From Clostridiales bacterium UBA4821 (GTDB lineage Bacteria; Bacillota; Clostridia; Acetivibrionales; UBA4821), in the NCBI GenBank assembly GCA_002402315.1, contig DHFP01000252.1, forward strand, positions 1-22,925: a stretch of DNA of 22,925 nt, in the 5' to 3' direction. Position 1 is the stretch's first letter. Every line of letters starts with the position of its first letter. This document shows, piece after piece, positions 15,148-21,923 of this stretch. The notes beneath the pieces were generated by a model. The model searched no databases. It worked only from the letters and a program-made list of their open reading frames with translations, and was not told where the DNA came from. A program made the position numbers and the translations under genes.

Positions 15148-17184
15148 GTGGAGATACTCTTATATAATATAAGTCAACTCGTAAAAATTACTCTTCCTTT
15201 TGCCGCAGTTTTTCTAGTTATACCTCTTGTTATAAATAGAAGTAAAGAACAGAGTAATTCCCTTAAGTTAATCAAGGGAATTATATTAGCAGTATTTACA
15301 GCGGTTTGTACAGGATATTTATTGTCATATTTTAAATTTTATAATATTTTCTTTTTAACTGTTTTTTATTTTCCTATGCTTATTATTCTTTTTTTATGGG
15401 TTGAAGGAATAAAACCGGTAGCTTTTTGCAAGTGGCTATCGGCTAAAATCAAAAAACACAAAGTGTCAGTCAACAACCAACAGCTAATAGCCTCCAGCCA
15501 ACAACCAAAAGCTAAAAGCCAAATTTTTTTCATTATAATGTTTTTAAGCATGTTTATATATTTTTTCTTTTTAAGAGGGTATGATGTGCTGACACATATA
15601 GCTTTATATTTTTCAGATCCGTTTGTTCATTTGAAGTTATTAAAGCTTTTTATTTCCGGGGAAATTATTTCCACAACTTCTTATCCTATGGGATACCATG
15701 CAATAATGGGATTAATCAGCGCATATTCATTTACTGATCCTATGGAAGTGTTAAGGATTTTTGGACCTGTCCAGTCAACCATGATTATATTTACAATCTT
15801 TTTCATGGTACATGAGATTACCAAAAACAAGTATGCGGCTTTATTAGCGGCATCCGTATTAGGGCTGGATGTTACAGGAGTATTTCCCAATGTGTTTTAC
15901 AGGCAGATGATGGCAGCACCGCAGGAGTTTGCAGCTATATTCTTTCTGCCGGTAATCTATTTTGCAGTGCAGTATTTAAGGGAACATAAGGCAAAGGATT
16001 TAAAGTACCTGTTTTTAGGAATGTGCAGCGCGTTATTCGTACATCCGAGGGTTTCGGTGTTAATCTTGTTTCCAATCTTCTCAGTGTTTATTACTGCGGC
16101 GCTCTTAAGATTGTGGAAACTCAAGACACTCACATGTATCGGTATTATTGGCGCTTTAACGGTAGTATTGGGTATTCTTCCGATGGTTGAATGGTTTAAT
16201 ACTCAGAATGCTGCCATTTCGTATGATAACATGCAGACTTCGGTCAAAATGCTTGAGGACTGGCGGCAGTGTACATTGACCTCGAACTGGAATAATATAG
16301 GAATATTCTTTTTGGATGCATTAAATCCAATAAAGGATACTGGAAAATGGGATAATGCCGTTCCGGCAGATATTATTATTTATAGCGCTATCATCTCACT
16401 TTTTTATATAGTCATAAGAATTCTTTTTAAAATACCTCTGCTTAAACAACATATATTTCTAATGGTTTTATTCCTTACACAAATTTTTTATATTATATTT
16501 TACTACGGTGAAAGTTATAATCTTCCCCAGATTATGTACTTTGAACGCATGGCGTTAGTCTTCAGCCTCACAACATTTACAGTTATAGGAATACTAATAA
16601 ATGAAATTTTTATATGCTCAAGCAAATGGTTAGGCAATAATCAAAAGCTAAAAAACATAATCTATTCCGGAACAACCTTTGCGGTATTATTTCTATTGAT
16701 TAATATTATTCCTAAAGACAATGCTTTTAAGCAAACACTTCAATATGAGGGTGCACTAAAAGCATACATCCGGATAAAAGAGAAATTTGAGCCTAAAACC
16801 TGGACCATAGTGTCGCCGGTAGAAGAATATCCTCTGGCACTTGGTTACGGATGGCATTATGAATTGTGTAATTTTCCAAAGAACTTCAATATGGAAGAGG
16901 CTCAGGATTGCAATTTCCGTTTGGGTACTAAAATTGGAACAAAGCATATATTTATATATGTTGAAAAGGATCCTCTGCCCATCTGGGCTACAATACCGGA
17001 AGAAGAATACAATGCATTTCGGGATGATGACCCGTATAGGTCATATTCGAACAGAATGGAAATTGAAGAGTATGTTCAAAACTGGATGCATGAGTATATA
17101 AACAGCCATGACGGGCTGCCGGATAACGCTAGAGTATTCTATGAAGATATAGATTTGATAGTTTACCATATTGTGAGTGACTAA
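15148..17184 (+). CDS. GT-C/STT3-like multi-pass membrane glycosyltransferase (copy 2)
   Basis: A 678-residue paralogue of the protein at 5558-7687, with about a dozen membrane helices and a soluble C-terminal domain. The outside-loop motif is even closer to STT3 here: SDPFVHLKLLKLFISGE (156-172) followed by YPMGYH (179-184). Also shared are TKNKYAALLAA, FYRQMMAAPQEFA, PVEEYPLALGYGWHYEL and VEKDPLPIW. It would be an integral membrane enzyme using a lipid-linked sugar. The GTG start has AAGGGGG 7 nt upstream. The cytoplasmic loop near residues 106-125 contains a low-complexity Gln/Ser/Lys stretch coded by a repeated AACA/AGCC-type DNA pattern that the paralogue lacks. Its TAA stop overlaps the first base of a repeat element, so that insertion borders or supplies the stop. 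The activity is inferred from motifs only. Confidence 0.75.
   Translation: MEILLYNISQLVKITLPFAAVFLVIPLVINRSKEQSNSLKLIKGIILAVFTAVCTGYLLSYFKFYNIFFLTVFYFPMLIILFLWVEGIKPVAFCKWLSAKIKKHKVSVNNQQLIASSQQPKAKSQIFFIIMFLSMFIYFFFLRGYDVLTHIALYFSDPFVHLKLLKLFISGEIISTTSYPMGYHAIMGLISAYSFTDPMEVLRIFGPVQSTMIIFTIFFMVHEITKNKYAALLAASVLGLDVTGVFPNVFYRQMMAAPQEFAAIFFLPVIYFAVQYLREHKAKDLKYLFLGMCSALFVHPRVSVLILFPIFSVFITAALLRLWKLKTLTCIGIIGALTVVLGILPMVEWFNTQNAAISYDNMQTSVKMLEDWRQCTLTSNWNNIGIFFLDALNPIKDTGKWDNAVPADIIIYSAIISLFYIVIRILFKIPLLKQHIFLMVLFLTQIFYIIFYYGESYNLPQIMYFERMALVFSLTTFTVIGILINEIFICSSKWLGNNQKLKNIIYSGTTFAVLFLLINIIPKDNAFKQTLQYEGALKAYIRIKEKFEPKTWTIVSPVEEYPLALGYGWHYELCNFPKNFNMEEAQDCNFRLGTKIGTKHIFIYVEKDPLPIWATIPEEEYNAFRDDDPYRSYSNRMEIEEYVQNWMHEYINSHDGLPDNARVFYEDIDLIVYHIVSD
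15466..15523. repeat. Degenerate CAACAACCAA/AGCCAA repeat inside a coding region
   Basis: The stretch is built from loosely repeated units such as CAACAACCAA, CAGCTAATAGCC, CCAACAACCAA and AAGCTAAAAGCC. It encodes a Gln/Ser/Lys-rich segment in a cytoplasmic loop of the GT-C-like protein and keeps the frame. The corresponding loop of the paralogue has a different, charged sequence. It looks like a simple-sequence expansion or the remnant of an inserted repeat. Confidence 0.5.
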
Positions 17185-17253
17185 GGAATGATGAAATAAT
17201 AAAACCCGATTTTAAAGTGAGATATTTTTCAAATTTATTATTTCAGCATTCCT
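17184..17253. mobile_element. Inverted-repeat element (MITE-like), short copy, 70 bp
   Basis: The ends are AGGAATGATGAAATAATAAA (17184-17203) and, at 17234-17253, its complement with one mismatch. The interior CCGATTTTAAAGTGAGATAT matches the copy at 567. Its first base is the last base of the TAA stop of the GT-C-like gene. Transcribed, it would fold into a 20-bp hairpin right after the stop and could shape the 3' end of that message. Confidence 0.72.
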
Positions 17254-17262
17254 AAACGGAAA

Positions 17263-17285
17263 CCGGCGGCTTCACCCGCCGCCGG
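17263..17285. terminator. GC-rich hairpin, candidate terminator
   Basis: CCGGCGGC (17263-17270) pairs with GCCGCCGG (17278-17285) around a 7-nt loop, unusually GC-rich for this window. It lies between the ends of the plus-strand GT-C-like gene and the minus-strand small membrane protein gene. Minus-strand reading continues into GGTTTCCGTTT, a broken T-tract, so termination of the minus-strand transcript is more likely. The plus side has no T-run. Confidence 0.5.
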
Positions 17286-17331
17286 CAATAAAAATAACCT
17301 TTATAAAATTTTCCTCTCGTGTTCCGGTATC

Positions 17332-17682
17332 TCAGCTATTCAGGCAGGAATCGGATTTACATTTCCATTTTCTAAGAATCAAATTTGCAATTCCAACAAT
17401 GATTCCTATAACAATGCTTACCACAAGTGCAAGAAGTATATACCGCATGGTAAAACGTACATAGGTAAATTTATCAGCCAGGGTTGATAAGGTATAGATA
17501 AACTTGAATGTATACAAGACAAAAAGGTTTATCATCAGTATTGGGAGATTGAAAATTAAGCCACCCGCTAACCGTTGAAAGTTATTAATGCCTCTCCATT
17601 TACTTATCCATTCCCATATCCATTCAGCTAGAAATCCCGGCATTATAAGCGCTAGATACATAGTAAAAATATTCAGATCCAA
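17332..17682 (-). CDS. Small membrane protein, unknown function
   Basis: A 116-residue protein with three hydrophobic helices (around residues 5-22, 38-58 and 78-101) and a short polar tail ending in two cysteines. Tryptophans cluster after the first helix (AEWIWEWISKW). I do not recognise the family. I start it at the TTG at 17682-17680, which has GGAG (17694-17691) 8 nt upstream; a GTG three codons earlier touches that site and is too close. It is the last gene of the minus-strand run, 58 bp after the UDP-ManNAc dehydrogenase. A role in the same surface-polymer pathway is possible from position only. Confidence 0.65.
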   Translation of the reverse strand: MDLNIFTMYLALIMPGFLAEWIWEWISKWRGINNFQRLAGGLIFNLPILMINLFVLYTFKFIYTLSTLADKFTYVRFTMRYILLALVVSIVIGIIVGIANLILRKWKCKSDSCLNS

Positions 17683-17740
17683 GTTTCCCACTCCTTTTTT
17701 CTTTTATTACATACTATGCAGTTCTTTATTTTATGTTCAC

Positions 17741-19039
17741 TCAATGAGTAGTACAATTATTTGCGGATAAGCTCTTAGTCCCCCAGCCCAAACAGGAGTA
17801 ATTAAAACCAAATTTCACCATTTTTCCTTTATCAAGCGCGTTTCTCAGATCCAATATATTTTTACTCCCCATTTGTGCATAGATTTTATCATAATCCAGA
17901 TTTTTGAACACATCATGATTTACGGCAAGCACAACCAGATCACTATCAGCAAATGCATGTTCTGGATTATTGTACAGGTATTTGCATTCCCTGATATGGG
18001 GGTCCAATATCCTAATTTCATAATCTTTATTTTTCTCAAGAAGGTTAATCAATTCTATAACCGGGCTTTCTCTTATATCATCTACATTAGGTTTGTAAGT
18101 AAGACCCAGGACGGTAATCACTTTTTTTTCTCTAGTTGTATCTATGGAAAGAAGTGAATTAATCTTGTTATATACATATAGGGGCATGCTGTCGTTTATG
18201 TTGCGGGAGGTTCTAATTAAGGTTGTTAACTCCGGCTGGGCTTCGACAAGGAACCATGGATCAACCGCTATACAATGTCCGCCCACTCCCGGACCCGGCT
18301 GGTGTACGTTTACCCTGGGATGTTTGTTCGCAAGTTCAATTACTTCCCATACGTTTATGCCCAGGTTTTCGCAAATTATTGCAAGTTCGTTTGCAAAAGC
18401 GATATTTACATCCCTGAAAGTATTTTCTATAAGCTTCGTAGTTTCTGCCGTGGCAGGGTCGGTAAAGAATATCTCGCCCCTCACAAAGGTTTTGTATAGG
18501 TCCCTGACCAATTCAGCGGACTTTCGGTTTACTCCGCCAATAATCCTGTTATTCTCAACCAGTTCTATGAGTATCCTGCCGGGAAGAACTCTTTCCGGTG
18601 AATAGGCAACAAAAAGCTGGGTACCCATTTCAAGCGCACATTTTTTTAAAATGGGAATTATGATTTTTTCGACTGTTCCGGGTGGGGAAGTGGATTCCAA
18701 CACGACCATGTTGCCTTCTTTCAGGAACGGGACAATTGATTCAGCTGCTGAGATTACGTATCTCATATCTGCTTTTTTATTCTCAGTTATGGGCGTAGGA
18801 ACCGCAATTATGAATACATCGGCTTCCTCCGGAGTTGTACGTGCAATCAGGTTTCCCGAACGCACTGCTCCCTGGACAAGTATATCAAGAAAAGGTTCTT
18901 CAATATGGATTTTAGCAAGGTTTATAGTATCGACTATATTTTCGTTTACATCAACGCCTATTATTTTATGACCATGGGTTGCAAACATTGCGGCCGTAGG
19001 CAGTCCAATGTAACCGAGACCAAGAATGCAGATTTTCAT
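17741..19039 (-). CDS. wecC: UDP-N-acetyl-D-mannosamine dehydrogenase (WecC type)
   Basis: A 432-residue UDP-sugar 6-dehydrogenase that oxidises UDP-ManNAc to UDP-ManNAcA in two NAD-dependent steps. It has the NAD site ILGLGYIGLPTA near the start, AVPTPI, LESTSPPGT, AYSPERVLPG, TTKLIENTFRD, and the catalytic cysteine in GPGVGGHCIAVDPWFLV (C256). The VDPWF form of this last motif points to the WecC/UDP-HexNAc dehydrogenase group rather than UDP-glucose dehydrogenase. The ATG at 19039 is chosen because GGAGG lies 5 nt upstream; a TTG at 19051 overlaps that site. A promoter candidate lies about 65-95 nt upstream. The adjacent GT26 domain is the expected user of its product. No UDP-GlcNAc 2-epimerase (WecB) gene is in the window. 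Confidence 0.9.
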   Translation of the reverse strand: MKICILGLGYIGLPTAAMFATHGHKIIGVDVNENIVDTINLAKIHIEEPFLDILVQGAVRSGNLIARTTPEEADVFIIAVPTPITENKKADMRYVISAAESIVPFLKEGNMVVLESTSPPGTVEKIIIPILKKCALEMGTQLFVAYSPERVLPGRILIELVENNRIIGGVNRKSAELVRDLYKTFVRGEIFFTDPATAETTKLIENTFRDVNIAFANELAIICENLGINVWEVIELANKHPRVNVHQPGPGVGGHCIAVDPWFLVEAQPELTTLIRTSRNINDSMPLYVYNKINSLLSIDTTREKKVITVLGLTYKPNVDDIRESPVIELINLLEKNKDYEIRILDPHIRECKYLYNNPEHAFADSDLVVLAVNHDVFKNLDYDKIYAQMGSKNILDLRNALDKGKMVKFGFNYSCLGWGTKSLSANNCTTH

Positions 19040-19102
19040 GATGTCCTCCAAATTTAGTCCTGAGTGCTAATTTTTAACTACCTGAATAGTTGCGATATCT
19101 AT

Positions 19103-19132
19103 AGTATATGCAGTTGCTTGGGAAAATGACAA
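19103..19132 (-). promoter_or_regulatory. Candidate sigma-A promoter for wecC
   Basis: On the minus strand TTGTCA (19132-19127), 18 nt, TATACT (19108-19103): each hexamer matches the consensus at five of six positions. It lies in the 111-bp gap between the lyase-GT26 gene and wecC, about 64 nt before the wecC start, so wecC could be expressed apart from the upstream genes. Confidence 0.45.
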
Positions 19133-19150
19133 TTAGCCAGGTGGGACAAA

Positions 19151-21916
19151 TCAATCATTATCATTGTTTAAACCAAACATCTCCTTTAACACTAGCCATA
19201 CAAACTTCACATTTCCCACAAGATATCTCTTCCACATCCTTCTTGGCTCCTGTATGAGCCTGTAAAACCACTCCAATCCGACTTTTTGCATCCATAGGGG
19301 TGCTCTACTGGTTAAGCCTGCAGCCACGTCGAAGCTCCCGCCAACCCCCATGCAAAACGGAACATTTAACTTTTCTATATTTTCTGCAAGCCAGTACTCT
19401 TTTTTTGGGGAACTGAATGCAATAAAAAGAATGTCTGCATGGGAGTTCCTTATGCCGGCAGCTATTTTGTCATTATCCTCATCCGAAAAATACCCGTTTC
19501 TATAGCCGGCAACCCTAAGACCCGGATATTCACGTGAGAATTTACTCACAACAATTTCAAGCACTTCCTGTAGCGCACCAAAAAAGTAGATGCTGAATCC
19601 CTTCGAATGTGCCAGCTTAATAACGTTATACATCAGATCTATTCCGGCAACCCTTGCGGGAAGAGGCTTGCCTAAAAGTCTGGAAGCCCATACGACAGCC
19701 TGCCCATCCGCATTAATCATGCCGCAGGAGTTAATTAAGTCCCTAAGCTTCCTGTCAGCATTCAACATAACAATCTTTGCTGCATTCACAACTACATGCT
19801 GAACAGGAATACGTTCTTTAATTATTTGCTCAATCCTGGCCAGACTTTGATTCATGTCAAGGACATCAATATATGTATCCAAAAGTTTTATCCTTTTGCG
19901 TGTCAAGGGGATAAGAGTGTCAAGGGAAATAATAGAGTGGATTGCAGTGTTATTCCGTCCTCTTCCTTTAAGCTTTATAGACAGGCCTTTTTCTTTCTTA
20001 CCCAATTCATGCGATACCCAGCTATGGCATATGTCTAACTGGAAATCAACGTCAGACTCAAACCGCATATACAGAATGCCGGCCTCCTGGAGGAACAGCC
20101 TCAATTCATCCTTTTTTGTTTTTTCCACCTGAATACCGGAAGCAATGTTATATGTCAACGTAAATTGATAGGAATGGCTGCCGGACAACACATCCTGAAC
20201 AACCCAGGAATCAGGCTTTACAAAAAGGATATTCCTTCTGTGGATTATCGGATTATAGCCGTTATGTTGTGCACTGATGAACTCATACCGGCTGTTAGAA
20301 GAATGTTCTATGAGTTTACACTTGGCTTTTTTTGTCCATAGGAATGGACCTCCAACAATTGATTGATTTTTATTGTCAATGCAGATTGTGTTGTGATTGG
20401 ACGTATGTCTGAAATAATTCCGCCATTCCTGCTGAACATTATATATATAGGTACCCGGATCAATGAATACAGATTTACCGTCTATACTTAAGGTAATACT
20501 TAGGGCATCGGCATGACCGTGAGCTGCCAGTGAACCTAATCCCAGAGGAGCAAAGTCAAAGAGCATAATCCTTTCTTTTGTGTCATTCTTATACTTTATT
20601 ATTCCATATCCGCCATCTCTAAAAATTTTCGAGTCTTCGTTTTCATCCTTAACATCTAAATCATTATATTTTTTCAACCCTTCCGGTCCCAGCAACCAGT
20701 ATGCATGTTCGTTAAAGTAACTACCCTTTGCTTTAAGGTCAGGGTCATTAAATACTACTGACCCTAAAGTAAGAAGTAGTTTATAATGGTTAAACCTCTC
20801 GCCTAGTAAGTTGACTATTTGTCCTTCATCCGAATCGCCTATATCGGGGACATTACCCTTTTTGTCAATTATTTCAGAAAAGAATTCGCACATATTTTTC
20901 AAATTGGTACCAATAATTTCTGGTAAACTAATATTACTTTTATTAGCTAAGATTACCAATAGAAACAAAACCTCCATAACAAATGCCTGGTAGTGAAAAG
21001 CCTGTTCGGCGGTTACTCCGTCAGGATGAATCTGTCTTCTTAAATCCTTTTTGAGGATATTAACCCCCTTATTGAGCAACCTGTTGGCAGATTGCATGTT
21101 TTTAAAGAGCATGCCGCAAATGCATAATGTAGCTGCTTCAACTATCAAATGATTGTTAGCAGAAGAAAAGAGCGAAAGGTTTTTCTCAATAAAAAGGCAA
21201 TGCTGGTGGATTCCCGTAAGCAAATTCTTCTTTAGGCTTTCTGCCTTTTTGTCTTCAAATCTGTCAATGAAGCTGTAAACCCAAATCCACGAATTAACCC
21301 TGATAGCTAATTCCATGGCGCTTGACCAGTTCACACCTTTCAGAATAGGATTTTCCTTAATCCAGTGGTTAAACTGGTGTATTAAGCAATCAAGGTATTT
21401 TTCATCCCGGCTCAAGAAATAAGCTTTGGCAAGTATAACAAAATGATGGTGCCGGTTTATCTCCCATGTGAGTCTTACATCACCTATGTCATCCCTTTGT
21501 CTGAAATTAATCTCCGGACTGTACTCCCTCGGCCAGCTGTTCTGTGTCAGAATTCCGCTGTGCCAGTTTATATCCCTGCCAAAGTCAACCTTGCCCAAGC
21601 CCAGTACGTTCAGTTTCCCATCGCAGATTTCTCCGGCGGTTTTCAGAGTTTCGGCTGCACCGTCCGGAAAAATCTCGTTATATACATTAATAAAGTTTTC
21701 ATCAAGGTAATCAAAGTAAAACATTTTATTAACGCGGGGGAGAAATTGACGGTAAGCTTGGGGAAAATATCTGTCATCATCTAAATATTTTTGATTTTTA
21801 ATATACTTTGACTTTGATATCTTAAAGAAAATCTTTTTCCATATCCTGTATGGAATTTCCGTAAAAGACATGGCTTGCAATCTATATTTATACCATCTGA
21901 GCTTATTTAGAATCAT
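19151..21916 (-). CDS. Fusion: heparinase II/III-family lyase domain + WecG/TagA (GT26) glycosyltransferase
   Basis: A 921-residue two-domain protein. Residues 1 to about 665 are a heparinase II/III-family polysaccharide lyase: a helical toroid (with NNHLIVEAA, N254/H256, and FHYQAFV, Y309) then a beta-sandwich with DGGYGIIKY (434-442), AAHGHADALS (464-473) and RHTSNHNTICID (503-514). Residues about 677-921 are a complete GT26 domain: VNAAKIVMLN (710-719), NADGQAVVWASRLLG (735-749), RVAGIDLM, FSSPKKEYW (834-842), GVGGSFDVAAG (857-867), RAPLWMQKVGLEW and a hydrophobic membrane-binding end. GT26 enzymes transfer ManNAcA or ManNAc to a lipid-linked acceptor in the cytoplasm. No signal peptide is seen. 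An AAAAGGA (19897-19891) 8 nt before an in-frame TTG (L679, 19882) could start a separate 243-residue GT26 protein. It follows the oxidoreductase gene by 7 bp. Confidence 0.88.
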   Translation of the reverse strand: MILNKLRWYKYRLQAMSFTEIPYRIWKKIFFKISKSKYIKNQKYLDDDRYFPQAYRQFLPRVNKMFYFDYLDENFINVYNEIFPDGAAETLKTAGEICDGKLNVLGLGKVDFGRDINWHSGILTQNSWPREYSPEINFRQRDDIGDVRLTWEINRHHHFVILAKAYFLSRDEKYLDCLIHQFNHWIKENPILKGVNWSSAMELAIRVNSWIWVYSFIDRFEDKKAESLKKNLLTGIHQHCLFIEKNLSLFSSANNHLIVEAATLCICGMLFKNMQSANRLLNKGVNILKKDLRRQIHPDGVTAEQAFHYQAFVMEVLFLLVILANKSNISLPEIIGTNLKNMCEFFSEIIDKKGNVPDIGDSDEGQIVNLLGERFNHYKLLLTLGSVVFNDPDLKAKGSYFNEHAYWLLGPEGLKKYNDLDVKDENEDSKIFRDGGYGIIKYKNDTKERIMLFDFAPLGLGSLAAHGHADALSITLSIDGKSVFIDPGTYIYNVQQEWRNYFRHTSNHNTICIDNKNQSIVGGPFLWTKKAKCKLIEHSSNSRYEFISAQHNGYNPIIHRRNILFVKPDSWVVQDVLSGSHSYQFTLTYNIASGIQVEKTKKDELRLFLQEAGILYMRFESDVDFQLDICHSWVSHELGKKEKGLSIKLKGRGRNNTAIHSIISLDTLIPLTRKRIKLLDTYIDVLDMNQSLARIEQIIKERIPVQHVVVNAAKIVMLNADRKLRDLINSCGMINADGQAVVWASRLLGKPLPARVAGIDLMYNVIKLAHSKGFSIYFFGALQEVLEIVVSKFSREYPGLRVAGYRNGYFSDEDNDKIAAGIRNSHADILFIAFSSPKKEYWLAENIEKLNVPFCMGVGGSFDVAAGLTSRAPLWMQKVGLEWFYRLIQEPRRMWKRYLVGNVKFVWLVLKEMFGLNNDND

Positions 21917-21923
21917 TTGAGCC

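Noticed and set aside
18144..18605. Plus-strand open frame of 153 codons
   Set aside because: It is antisense to the wecC gene, whose motifs are complete on the minus strand; no family resemblance and no good start site.
21443..21784. Plus-strand open frame of 113 codons
   Set aside because: It is antisense to the conserved lyase domain and has no recognisable features.
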